NCBI RefSeq assembly: GCF_000949425.1
Contig: NZ_CP010976.1
Span: 744,001-808,000, forward strand
Reading direction: 5' to 3'
Length of the DNA: 64,000 nt
DNA from: Paenibacillus sp. IHBB 10380
GTDB lineage: Bacteria; Bacillota; Bacilli; Paenibacillales; Paenibacillaceae
The notes under the pieces were generated by a model. The model was not told the origin of the DNA. It was given only the letters and a program-made list of their open reading frames with translations, and did no database searches. Made by a program: the position numbers and the translations under genes. Below, piece by piece: positions 1 through 8,298 of the stretch (positions within the stretch are counted from its first letter, which is position 1; every line of letters begins with the position of its first letter).

Positions 1-315
1 CTAATTGAGATTGACGGGAAGCAGCAAATGATCAAGAAACAACGCTGCATTCGGACGATACATGCTGAACAAAATTTACTTCTGTTTACAGATCGTGTAG
101 ATCGAGAAGGAAGTATGGTCTATGTAACAGATGAACCTTGTTGGACATGCGCTAATATGTTAGCTAATAGCGGCATAACTGAAATTGTATTTCATCGACC
201 GTACCCTAAGGATACGAATAAGGTGACTCATATGATGAATAGTATGGGTATTATTTTTCGCCAGTTACATGAATATGAACCTCCTGCTGACACCATAATG
301 ACTGTATCTAACTGA
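1..315 (+). CDS. comEB: ComE operon protein 2, dCMP deaminase-like (5' truncated)
   Basis: Zinc-dependent cytidine/deoxycytidylate deaminase family; by homology it converts dCMP to dUMP in the cytosol. The frame is open from base 1, so the N-terminus lies outside the window. The zinc motif is visible as HAEQN (His ligand and catalytic Glu) and, further on, PCWTCANML (PCxxC). The last 104 codons are present, ending at TGA 313-315. It sits directly upstream of comEC, the usual comE operon position, although its role in competence is doubtful in Bacillus. A strong terminator follows, so comEC may also need its own promoter or readthrough. Confidence 0.9.
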   Translation, partial: LIEIDGKQQMIKKQRCIRTIHAEQNLLLFTDRVDREGSMVYVTDEPCWTCANMLANSGITEIVFHRPYPKDTNKVTHMMNSMGIIFRQLHEYEPPADTIMTVSN

Positions 316-346
316 TCTGATTTTATAATTATACGGTTTGGAGGAA

Positions 347-388
347 GAACCTCTTTTGCGTCTTTAGCAAAGGGGGTTCTTTTTTTTT
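347..388 (+). terminator. Rho-independent terminator after comEB
   Basis: A 13-bp stem (GAACCTCTTTTGC with GCAAAGGGGGTTC, G-U pairs allowed) closes a short loop and is followed by nine T residues. It lies between comEB and comEC. Confidence 0.9.
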
Positions 389-453
389 GAATGTCGTCCT
401 CTTGGGATGACGAAGTCGTTTGTCCTTGATTAATAATTTCAAAAGGAGTGAGG

Positions 454-3018
454 GTGATCGTGAAGGGCAGAGCCTTATTGATATTTACCCTAGCTTGGGT
501 TGCTGGAAGTAGTATGGCCTGTCTGTATTCCGGTAAGCATTTAATGGGGCTGTGGGTAGGGGTAACCTGTTTACTTATAGCTTCGGTATGGATTCTGAAA
601 GAGAGAATGGGGCTCATTATTGCGGTATGGTTATCGGTGACTGTATCAGGAGGTTACTGGGAATGGCATGATTATTTAAATGTTACTTCGTTACCTTCCT
701 CTCTGCAACAAGATGAGATTAAGCTAGAAGGCATGTTAGTTGAAGCTACAGGAACGATGATTACAGCGGTGGTAGTGGATGGGGATCGGGCGGATCTGGA
801 AGTGAGGTTATCGGGAGTTAATCAATCTAGTGTATCCGAGAAAGTCCTTGTGCAGGTGAAGCTTCAGACTAAGGAGCAGAAGCTTGAGGCTGGACAATGG
901 CAACGTGGTGATTTGTTGAAGCTGAGCGGCACGCTGGAAAAGCCAGGAATAGCTCGTAATTTTGATGGTTTCGACTATAGAAATTATTTGCGGACGAAAG
1001 ATATCCATTGGATCATGAAAGTACAAGGAATCCCAAATATAGAAGTAACACCGCCGTCTTCGTGGAGTATGATATCTATATTCCGAATGAATGATTTATT
1101 AAGAGAGACTCTGGCTATAAAGATGACTCAGTTGTTTCAAGAGCCACATGATGGATACATGAAGGGGCTAGTCATTGGCATGCAAGATGACGTGGATACG
1201 TTCACTTATGGTCAATTTTCTCAGTTAGGATTAACTCATATATTAGCTGTATCAGGTACACATGTGGCCGTATATATAGCCTGTCTTATGTTGTTGTTAT
1301 CTTTATTCAGATTTACCCGAGAAACTAAGTTTACCCTGATTATTCTGCTGATACCTATCTATGTACTTCTTACTGGATTTAGTCCGTCCGTTGTTCGTGC
1401 GGGTATCATGAGTATGATTACACTCTATACAGCGAGACAAGGGCTTCTCAAAGATGGATTACATATCATTAGTGCGGCAGCGCTTATCATGTTGGTATGG
1501 AACCCCTACCTATTACTAAATGTTAGCTTTCAACTTTCTTTTATTGTTACATTAGGACTGCTGATTTATGTACCTCTTCTATTGCCGATGTTGTCAAAGT
1601 TACCTCGCAAATTTGCGATTGCGTTAGGTGTAACGGTAGTCGCGCAGCTTATTTCATTTCCGCTAACTATATATTACTTCAATCAATTCTCGTTACTTTC
1701 TATTATTGCGAACTTAATTCTTGTTCCTATAATTTCTTCTGTAACTATGCCACTTGGTATGTTTACGCTAGTGGTTGGAGCGGCATGGACCTCTGGGGCT
1801 AGAGGAATTGCAATGGGGGTTGAATGGCTAAATAATATAACCTTTGCTCTCGTTGAATGGATGAATTCATATGAAGCATTCATCATGATATGGCGGAGTC
1901 CATCTATTCTGTGGATAGGAAGCTACTATATCGTACTTTATTTACTTCTCTACTTCATTAGAGCTTGGGTACACAATCGACAACCACTTCCAGTACCTAT
2001 TGATGATACGATGCCACTTGAAGGCGTGAAAAGGGTTGGAAAACCTCATCTAGAGCTCCGGAGGAAGGAGGGGCTAAAGTGGAAACAGATGATCATTGCT
2101 CCGTTAATAATCCTATTTGCCATCTTGTTGTATATAGGATATCAGCCCAATTCTTTGAGTGGTGCAGGCACGGTACAGTTCTTGGATGTGGGCCAAGGAG
2201 ACAGCATTCTTATTACTACGCCTGAAGGAAAGAATATACTAGTAGATGGTGGTGGAACAGTGAATTTCCGTAAAGCAGAGGAGAGTTGGAGAACTCGAAA
2301 GGAGCCATTTGAGGTTGGAGCTAAAGTCGTAGTTCCCTTGTTAAAAAAACGCGGAATCCATCATCTAGATGCTGTTGTTCTAACGCATGGTGATCAAGAT
2401 CATGCAGGTGGGTTACAGGCCGTATTGAATCAAATTCCTGTAAAGGCCTTTTTATTTAATGGAACGACTTCGGGGAAAACGGGTATTGATCAATTATTGA
2501 CTACAGCAATTACTAAGGGGATACCTGTGTATGCTATTCATCAAGATATGTTTCTTCAAACAGATAGATATAGCGAAATAACGTTCTTATCACCTGAAAT
2601 GACAGGTGACGAGCAGGCTAATCTGCCCCTTGTAAAGGAGCAGAATCATTCTTCAATAGCTTTTGTATTAACTATGAATGGCGTACGATTGTTATTTACT
2701 GGTGATATGGATATAGCAAGCGAGAATATTATACTTGAGGATGAATCTAACCTATCTATGAGATTACAGGGAGTAGATGTTATCAAGATAGCCCATCACG
2801 GTAGTAAAACATCTACTTCTGAGGACTGGCTTAGAGCATGGAAGGCATCAGCAGCGGTTATCTCAGCAGGAGTGAAGAATCTTTATGGGCATCCAAATCA
2901 TGATGTAGTAATGCGTATAAAGGAGCAGGATATGCATATATTCCGTACAGATCAGCAAGGTGAGATTCAAATGAAGGTTTATGAGAATAAGGTATGGGTA
3001 AGAAACAAACTTGAATAA
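454..3018 (+). CDS. comEC: ComEC/Rec2 DNA-uptake channel protein
   Basis: Polytopic membrane protein that forms the channel for single-stranded DNA entry in transformation. About 854 aa, somewhat longer than the B. subtilis protein. Order: N-terminal hydrophobic segments and an OB-like soluble part (about 1-200), the Competence membrane domain with many helices (about 220-500), then a C-terminal metallo-beta-lactamase-like domain with DVGQGDS (about 578), THGDQDH (about 646), FTGDMD and AHHGSKTS. The start is taken as GTG 454, six bases after AAGGAG; GTG 448 and GTG 460 are alternatives. Its presence next to comEB suggests the strain keeps an uptake machine. Confidence 0.92.
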   Translation: MIVKGRALLIFTLAWVAGSSMACLYSGKHLMGLWVGVTCLLIASVWILKERMGLIIAVWLSVTVSGGYWEWHDYLNVTSLPSSLQQDEIKLEGMLVEATGTMITAVVVDGDRADLEVRLSGVNQSSVSEKVLVQVKLQTKEQKLEAGQWQRGDLLKLSGTLEKPGIARNFDGFDYRNYLRTKDIHWIMKVQGIPNIEVTPPSSWSMISIFRMNDLLRETLAIKMTQLFQEPHDGYMKGLVIGMQDDVDTFTYGQFSQLGLTHILAVSGTHVAVYIACLMLLLSLFRFTRETKFTLIILLIPIYVLLTGFSPSVVRAGIMSMITLYTARQGLLKDGLHIISAAALIMLVWNPYLLLNVSFQLSFIVTLGLLIYVPLLLPMLSKLPRKFAIALGVTVVAQLISFPLTIYYFNQFSLLSIIANLILVPIISSVTMPLGMFTLVVGAAWTSGARGIAMGVEWLNNITFALVEWMNSYEAFIMIWRSPSILWIGSYYIVLYLLLYFIRAWVHNRQPLPVPIDDTMPLEGVKRVGKPHLELRRKEGLKWKQMIIAPLIILFAILLYIGYQPNSLSGAGTVQFLDVGQGDSILITTPEGKNILVDGGGTVNFRKAEESWRTRKEPFEVGAKVVVPLLKKRGIHHLDAVVLTHGDQDHAGGLQAVLNQIPVKAFLFNGTTSGKTGIDQLLTTAITKGIPVYAIHQDMFLQTDRYSEITFLSPEMTGDEQANLPLVKEQNHSSIAFVLTMNGVRLLFTGDMDIASENIILEDESNLSMRLQGVDVIKIAHHGSKTSTSEDWLRAWKASAAVISAGVKNLYGHPNHDVVMRIKEQDMHIFRTDQQGEIQMKVYENKVWVRNKLE

Positions 3019-3303
3019 GTTGGACTAGAGGATCGTTAATAAAGATATTAGAGGAATGTTGAAATGGTGTTTCATTAATCTTCAAATTTATTCTAGGGGT
3101 TGAACTTCATGCTGTACTCTTGTAAGATTCCCATAGAGAGTCTATACTTGGGTCTTTATGTTTTGACGCTCTAATATTACCCGAATTAGGCTTTTTTCTA
3201 TGCTTTGGATGGGTTTACATAGCGTTTTTAGTTCCTCTAATCATACTATGAATGTTTTAGATTATATTATAATAAAAGATGTTCAGAAAAAAGTAGTTAT
3301 ATT

Positions 3304-3330
3304 TGCAACAATTTGCTGGTCTTACACGTC
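3304..3330 (+). promoter_or_regulatory. Candidate ECF-sigma autoregulatory promoter
   Basis: TGCAAC at 3304-3309, a 17-base spacer, then CGTC at 3327-3330. This is the AAC...CGTC layout of ECF sigma promoters, about 30 bases before the start codon of the ECF sigma gene it would drive. The pattern is seen; autoregulation is inferred. Confidence 0.6.
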
Positions 3331-3360
3331 TGTAAGATTGCAGGGAGAGGGGGATCCTTT

Positions 3361-3909
3361 GTGGTAGAGCTTGAACTCATTAGAGCGGCTCAATCGGGCG
3401 ATCGCGACGCTCTAATTACCCTATTACGAGACATTGAGCAACATGTATATCGAACTGCGTTTTATATTTTAAATAATGAACAGGATGCTATGGATGCAGC
3501 TCAGGAATCCTTAGTTCGTATATACACGAAGATTAATTCTTATGAAGAAAAGGCACAATTTAAAACATGGGTGCAACGCATTGTAACGAATATTTGTATA
3601 GATAAATTTCGTCGCAATAAGCCTACGGTTTCTATCGATGAGCATGAACTTGTGTTTAGTGATAAACAGAATGTCGAGCAGGAGATACTGAATTCTTATT
3701 TGGCAGAAGACATCCAAGAAGCCATTAATCAACTACCTGAGCATCATCGAACAGTTATTGTGCTTAGGTATTTACAGGATTTCTCTTACAACGAAATTGC
3801 GGATTGTTTAAACCTTCCACTAAATACGGTTAAATCATATCTATTTAGAGCTAGGCAACAGTTACAGAATATGCTCCAAGAGTATCATAAAGGTGGTGTG
3901 TCAGGATGA
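3361..3909 (+). CDS. ECF (extracytoplasmic function) RNA polymerase sigma factor
   Basis: 182-aa sigma-70 family protein of the SigW/SigX type that redirects RNA polymerase to envelope-stress promoters. Region 2 runs from about residue 25 to 90 (DAAQESLVRIY, then FKTWVQRIVTN), and region 4 from about 120 to 175, with an HTH in SYNEIADCLNLPLNTVKSYL. GTG 3361 is chosen because a GGAGAGGGGG ribosome site lies just upstream and the start of the domain fits; a longer frame opens at 3313 but would overlap the candidate promoter. It shares ATGA with the following anti-sigma gene, so the two are translationally coupled. This pair lies between comEC and holA, which are adjacent in B. subtilis. Confidence 0.9.
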   Translation: MVELELIRAAQSGDRDALITLLRDIEQHVYRTAFYILNNEQDAMDAAQESLVRIYTKINSYEEKAQFKTWVQRIVTNICIDKFRRNKPTVSIDEHELVFSDKQNVEQEILNSYLAEDIQEAINQLPEHHRTVIVLRYLQDFSYNEIADCLNLPLNTVKSYLFRARQQLQNMLQEYHKGGVSG

Positions 3910-5150
3910 ATTGTCCAGAGGTGGTGGAATGGATGCACCGATATTTGGATTACGATCTTAGTGAAGTGGAAACAGCAGACATGTTTGAACACATTGCTGT
4001 TTGTCCAGAATGCGCGGACACATTCCGTGTGCTTAAATTACTTTCTCGTGAATTAGAAGATCTTCCTATAGTAGCGCCTAAGTATAGTTTGGTGGATGCT
4101 ATTATGCCACAGCTTGATGCTTTGGATCGAGCGCGTAAGGAGAAAAGTGCTTCGGTGGATAACATTCCAGCTGAGATGATTCCAACGCCTATATCTCAAC
4201 TTAAAGACCGGAGAAGAAGATTTATGGGTTCAACTGCGGCGCGTACCCTAATTGGGATAGCGGCAGCGGGGGTTATTTTGGGAGTGGCAGTTTTAAATTA
4301 TTCCCCAGAGCAATTGTCTGATGCACAGGTTCAGTTATCTGAAGTTACTTCAAGTAGTGAAGATGGGGAGATGGCAGGAACTGCGTCGGCTACCAATGGC
4401 ACGTCCGGGGCTGGTCTGTATAAGGATGCTACCGACACTCCAGACACTGCCGCATCCATGAAGACTGAGGAAAAAGCTACAGCACCTGAAGTGGCTGCTT
4501 CGAGCGATCCTGAGCCTGAGGGAAGCAACCAACAGCAGGCCGAGACAGGTAATAAGGTTCCAGTTATTCAGCCAAATAAAGCGAATTCAACTATAGAAGA
4601 TAATAAACAGAATTCTATGAATTCAAACAACAAGGATCAAGTACCTTCAAGTGAGGGGTTAAACAGCTCTTTAAATGATAGTCAGAAAATGGCTTCAAAT
4701 GCTGTAAGCAATAGTGGCGGTGCTGTTTCAGGGAATAAGGATGTTATAGATAGCGGAAGTGCTGCAAAGAGTGGGGCAGAGAAAGAGGGTATAGAGGCAC
4801 CTAATCTGAAGACCATAGACCCTGCACAAGATCAATTCACTGCTAGAGTGGACTCTAACCCATCTGACAAATCTGTTAGTACCGACACTATAGCTGTATC
4901 TTCATTATGGAGCTCTCCTAATAATAAGTATGTGGCAGTTCTGGAAGGAGAGAAGCTAACTATCAATAAATTACCTGTTTTTGGATCTGAAGAGCTAAGC
5001 GAGGGAACTCATACGATTGACTTAGTAGGGACGTGGATATCTGGAGAATGGTCTTCGGATAGCATGATTTTCACGTACCAGTTGGATCAAGAGGGAAAAG
5101 CTGTTGTATTTACTTATCATGTGGATAGTGCGACTGTGAAGTCACCTTAA
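3906..5150 (+). CDS. Membrane anti-sigma factor with zinc-finger (ZAS) domain
   Basis: Holds the upstream ECF sigma factor inactive at the membrane. The N-terminal zinc anti-sigma domain shows Cys3, His29, Cys33 and Cys36 (HxxxCxxC). One membrane helix follows (about 112-131). The outside part begins with a long Ser/Asn/Thr/Gly-rich linker of about 190 residues and ends in a compact domain (about 325-414) with the look of a beta-propeller or TolB-like blade (SSPNNKYVAVLEG). The start overlaps the sigma stop by four bases. The long low-complexity linker suggests it reaches into the cell wall; what it senses cannot be told from sequence. Confidence 0.85.
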   Translation: MNCPEVVEWMHRYLDYDLSEVETADMFEHIAVCPECADTFRVLKLLSRELEDLPIVAPKYSLVDAIMPQLDALDRARKEKSASVDNIPAEMIPTPISQLKDRRRRFMGSTAARTLIGIAAAGVILGVAVLNYSPEQLSDAQVQLSEVTSSSEDGEMAGTASATNGTSGAGLYKDATDTPDTAASMKTEEKATAPEVAASSDPEPEGSNQQQAETGNKVPVIQPNKANSTIEDNKQNSMNSNNKDQVPSSEGLNSSLNDSQKMASNAVSNSGGAVSGNKDVIDSGSAAKSGAEKEGIEAPNLKTIDPAQDQFTARVDSNPSDKSVSTDTIAVSSLWSSPNNKYVAVLEGEKLTINKLPVFGSEELSEGTHTIDLVGTWISGEWSSDSMIFTYQLDQEGKAVVFTYHVDSATVKSP

Positions 5151-5319
5151 ATAAATGCTATATGCATGCACCGTTCAATGATAAAATGAATATAGTATAT
5201 TACACAATAAATAACCCAACATGATCAGCCATCCATATATAACCAAATGTCGTTATGACCACCGGTAAGATAATTTCTAGAGTTTTCCTTACCGATGTTT
5301 ATATAGATGAGCTGGAACG

Positions 5320-5355
5320 AAGGGACCTTAAGCTATGTGCTGATAAGGTCCCTTT
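5320..5355 (+). terminator. Probable terminator after the anti-sigma gene
   Basis: AAGGGACCTTA pairs with TAAGGTCCCTT around a loop; only a short TTT run follows, so termination may be weak. Confidence 0.6.
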
Positions 5356-5418
5356 GTTGTGGTTGAAACCACTTTTGTTTGGTAAAATCATGAGAGTAAA
5401 CATTATCTTATATATGAT

Positions 5419-5506
5419 ATAGAATGAACTAAAGACGAACTCTTATAGTCCTGATCTTTTTTAGAATCTATAGAACTTGGGAGGGCGGAAATTTTAGCTC
5501 AATCTA
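5419..5506 (+). repeat. Palindromic intergenic element, copy 1 of 3
   Basis: Begins ATAGAATGAACTAAAG and ends TTTTAGCTCAATCTA, imperfect inverted termini. The inside carries the shared blocks AAAGACGAACTCTT and CTTGGGAGGGCGGAAA. Sister copies are at 8128 and 23779. No coding potential seen. Confidence 0.8.
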
Positions 5507-5542
5507 AATGATCTACATTAAAATAGAGAGCAGGGATTTGGC

Positions 5543-6562
5543 GTGGATGTTAAGACAGCTGTAAAGACGATTAAGCAAGGCGAAGTAGCACCCATGTATC
5601 TTCTTTATGGAACTGAGAAGTATCAGATGAAAGAATTTACTTCTCTGATGGAGAATCATTTGATTCAGAAAGAGGATCATGATTTTGCCATTGTGAATTA
5701 TGATTTATCGGAAGTTCCGATTCAAACCATTGTGGAAGAGGCAGAGACTGTACCTTTTATGGTTGAGCGTAAGCTAATCTTTGTACGTGATGCTTCTGTA
5801 TTTACAGCAGGTAAAGAAGGTGGAAAGATTGAGCATCGGATAGAATCACTTTTGGAATATATAAAGAATCCGGCGGAGTATAGCGTTATTATTTTTGTAG
5901 TGCAGCATGACAAGTTAGATGAGCGCAAGAAAGTGGTTAAAGCGGTTAAAGGGGCTGGAGTCGTTCTATCATTTGCTCCATTAGGCGGAGAAGAATTACT
6001 TCGTTGGGTGGACAAGCAGGCGAAGCAGAGTGGATGTATATGGGCACCTGGAGCTGCTGATATACTCATCAGAAATGCAGGTACACAACTCCAGACGTTG
6101 TCTGCTGAAATCAATAAGCTTTGCTTATACGCCGGGAATGGCGGAACGATAGAATGTGATACCATCGATCAGCTCGTAGCGCGTAGTACAGAGCAGAATA
6201 TATTTGTCCTTGTAGAGGATATTGCTAATCTTCGAATAGATAAGGCGTTAGGTATATATTATGAGTTACTTAAGCAACGCGAAGAGCCTATCAAAATTGC
6301 TGCACTGATTGCCAGACAATTCCGAATTATTATGCAGGTAAAGGATTTGGCAGCTCAGAGCTACTCCCAGCAACAAATTGCTTCGCAGCTTAGCCTTCAT
6401 CCTTATGCAGTCAAAATCGCTGGGGAACAAGCTCGAAAGTTTCGAGCTGAAGATTTACGTGATGTATTAAGTAGAATGGCTGATCTGGATTATCAAATGA
6501 AGACAGGAAGAATTGATAAAATACTAGGATTGGAATTATTCCTATTGAGGCTCGTTGCATAG
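5543..6562 (+). CDS. holA: DNA polymerase III subunit delta (YqeN)
   Basis: Clamp-loader delta subunit, which opens the beta clamp for loading onto DNA. 339 aa, the normal length. The N-terminal AAA-like fold is recognised from the start (PMYLLYGTEKYQMKEF) and the family ending RIDKILGLELFLLRLV. Start is GTG 5543; the nearby ATG is out of frame, and a CAGGGA site lies upstream. B. subtilis yqeN likewise follows comEC and precedes rpsT, although here a sigma/anti-sigma pair has been placed between. A shared bidirectional terminator separates it from the convergent rpsT. Confidence 0.93.
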   Translation: MDVKTAVKTIKQGEVAPMYLLYGTEKYQMKEFTSLMENHLIQKEDHDFAIVNYDLSEVPIQTIVEEAETVPFMVERKLIFVRDASVFTAGKEGGKIEHRIESLLEYIKNPAEYSVIIFVVQHDKLDERKKVVKAVKGAGVVLSFAPLGGEELLRWVDKQAKQSGCIWAPGAADILIRNAGTQLQTLSAEINKLCLYAGNGGTIECDTIDQLVARSTEQNIFVLVEDIANLRIDKALGIYYELLKQREEPIKIAALIARQFRIIMQVKDLAAQSYSQQQIASQLSLHPYAVKIAGEQARKFRAEDLRDVLSRMADLDYQMKTGRIDKILGLELFLLRLVA

Positions 6563-6584
6563 AAAAACAATTAAATAGCATGCT

Positions 6585-6623
6585 AAAAAGTCCTGATCAG
6601 CTAACATGCTGTTCAGGACTTTT
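6585..6623. terminator. Bidirectional terminator between holA and rpsT
   Basis: AAAAAGTCCTGA pairs with TCAGGACTTTT, giving an A run on one side and a T run on the other, so it can end transcripts from both convergent genes. Confidence 0.88.
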
Positions 6624-6649
6624 CCATTGTCGTATGGATAGCGCTCTTC

Positions 6650-6922
6650 TTATGCTTGTGCACTAAGGGCGTTAAGTTTTTTCGCCAAGCGAGATTTCTT
6701 ACGAGCTGCTGCATTTTTGTGGATTAAACCTTTAGTAACAGCTTTATCCAGCTTCTGGGAAGCGGTTTGAATGGCAGCATTTGCAGCTTCAACTTCATTA
6801 TTTACCAGCGCATTGTCAGCGGCTTTAACAGCTGTACGAAGAGCGGATTTTTGGGAAGCGTTGAGCGCACGGCGTTTGTCGTTCGTTTTAACGCGTTTGA
6901 TAGCGGATTTAATATTCGGCAT
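6650..6922 (-). CDS. rpsT: 30S ribosomal protein S20
   Basis: Binds 16S rRNA early in small-subunit assembly. 90 aa, highly basic and helical, with the family start [15 protein letters not shown] and the [10 protein letters not shown] type of end. The start ATG (complement of 6920-6922) follows AGGAGGTGA. Its reverse orientation between holA and gpr matches B. subtilis. Transcribed alone from the promoter at 6979-7007. Confidence 0.97.
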   Translation of the reverse strand: MPNIKSAIKRVKTNDKRRALNASQKSALRTAVKAADNALVNNEVEAANAAIQTASQKLDKAVTKGLIHKNAAARKKSRLAKKLNALSAQA

Positions 6923-6978
6923 TGCATTCACCTCCTGTAAGACATTCAAGTGCATCGAAATGATTCATAACTTAAAAT

Positions 6979-7007
6979 ATTTTAGCACGGTGAACTTTAA
7001 AAAGCAA
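6979..7007 (-). promoter_or_regulatory. SigA-type promoter of rpsT
   Basis: Read on the minus strand: TTGCTT, 17-base spacer, TAAAAT, about 57 bases before the rpsT start codon. Confidence 0.65.
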
Positions 7008-7075
7008 TACCAAAAAGGCTACGTATAAACATCCACTTCCTCTCGCACACTATCATGAAAAGAAAAAGGAGGTTG

Positions 7076-8083
7076 ATGGTGGTGACATTAGATTTACACA
7101 ATTATTCTGTTCGGACTGATTTAGCTTTAGATGCGAAAGAAATGGCACAGAATAAGTCCAATATGCCAATCCCAGGAGTGGATGAAGAAGTATCTGAACA
7201 GGATGGAATTACAATCACTAGGTTGAATGTACTCAACGATGAAGGCTCACGAAGTATTGGCCGAGTCAAGGGACATTACGTAACGTTGGAGGTTCCGGGG
7301 TTACGTGGTGGAGATACGGGTTTACAAGAACGAGTAGCAGAAGCCTTTGCTAAAGAGTTTGAAGACTTCCTAACCTTAGTTGGCATTGACAAGGCTCATT
7401 CAGTGCTCGTTGTTGGACTAGGTAACTGGAATGTTACGCCGGATTCTTTAGGCCCACTTGTTGTAGAGAACATGTTGGTAACCCGGCAATATTTCGAATT
7501 GGTTCCTGATCAGGTGGCTCCAGGATATCGCGATATTAGTGCTATAGCACCGGGGGTACTCGGAGTGACGGGAATTGAATCAAGTGAAATTGTTCAAGGG
7601 ATCATTGATCGCACGAAGCCGGATTTAGTCATTGCCATTGATGCGTTAGCATCTAAATCGTTGGAACGTGTAAATACGACCATTCAAATCGCCGATATTG
7701 GAATCCACCCTGGCTCTGGTATTGGTAATAAGCGAAGAGGTCTTACGAAAGAAATACTAGGAGTACCCTGTATTGCTATAGGTGTGCCGACTGTTTGTTA
7801 TGCTTCTACAATTGTAAATAATGTCATTGAAATGATGAAGAGGCACTTTGATCAGGTGACAGGTAGCACTAAGGAAATTATGGGTATGTTGGATGACATG
7901 CCAGAGAATGAACGATTAGCATTAGTGAAAGAGGTTCTTGAGCCTTTAGGGCATGACCTCATTGTGACCCCAAAGGAAATTGATGAATTCGTAGAAGATA
8001 TGGCGAATATTGTGGCGACGGGATTAAATGCAGCGTTGCATGAAGCTGTAGACCCTTCGAATGTTGGATCATATACTCACTGA
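7076..8083 (+). CDS. gpr: Germination protease GPR (SASP protease)
   Basis: Aspartic-type spore protease (peptidase family A25) that degrades small acid-soluble proteins at germination. About 335 aa. The N-terminal propeptide region shows YSVRTDLALDA and the core has VVGLGNWNVTPDSLGPLVVE and AIDALASKSLERVNTTIQ, as expected. AAAGGAGG lies just upstream; ATG 7076 is only three bases after it, so GTG 7079 or GTG 7082 could be the true start. Followed by spoIIP in the conserved order; a split terminator lies between them. Confidence 0.95.
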   Translation: MVVTLDLHNYSVRTDLALDAKEMAQNKSNMPIPGVDEEVSEQDGITITRLNVLNDEGSRSIGRVKGHYVTLEVPGLRGGDTGLQERVAEAFAKEFEDFLTLVGIDKAHSVLVVGLGNWNVTPDSLGPLVVENMLVTRQYFELVPDQVAPGYRDISAIAPGVLGVTGIESSEIVQGIIDRTKPDLVIAIDALASKSLERVNTTIQIADIGIHPGSGIGNKRRGLTKEILGVPCIAIGVPTVCYASTIVNNVIEMMKRHFDQVTGSTKEIMGMLDDMPENERLALVKEVLEPLGHDLIVTPKEIDEFVEDMANIVATGLNAALHEAVDPSNVGSYTH

Positions 8084-8112
8084 TTAGATCTATTCCATCA
8101 GAATAACCAAGA

Positions 8113-8232
8113 AAGCTCCGAATCTATATAGAATGAACTAAAGACCAACCTTATTATTGATTCTCATTAGAATCAATAGAAAATTGGGGCGAAAACTTTA
8201 GTTCAATCTATCTATCGGAGCTTCTTTTTTTT
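8113..8232 (+). terminator. gpr terminator split by a repeat element
   Basis: AAGCTCCGA (8113-8121) and TCGGAGCTT (8215-8223) are perfectly complementary and followed by a T run, the two arms of an ordinary terminator. The loop between them is almost entirely palindromic element copy 2, whose own termini also pair, so the long hairpin can still form. Confidence 0.75.
8128..8211 (+). repeat. Palindromic intergenic element, copy 2 of 3
   Basis: ATAGAATGAACTAAAG at the left end and CTTTAGTTCAATCTAT at the right end are inverted repeats with one mismatch over 16. Inside is a perfect 9-bp hairpin, TATTGATTC with GAATCAATA. The best preserved of the three copies. Confidence 0.85.
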
Positions 8233-8298
8233 GTTTTCGGTTCTAGTAATTGTCTCTAGTTCATAGATTTGAATTATAAGAGATTTCAGGAGGACACT

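Larger units (their letters stand above)
5151..5542. other. Intergenic region before holA
   Basis: 392 bases without a gene. It holds a small hairpin (CGGTAAG...CTTACCG, 5263-5294), a longer hairpin with a weak T tail (5320-5355) and one copy of a palindromic repeat (5419-5506). No clear promoter for holA was recognised. Confidence 0.7.

Noticed and set aside
228..617. Minus-strand open frame across the comEB end and comEC start
   Set aside because: It crosses the comEB terminator and lies opposite two well-supported genes, with no ribosome site.
5722..6165. 147-codon minus-strand frame inside holA
   Set aside because: Antisense to a full-length conserved gene; no start signal and no recognisable motif.
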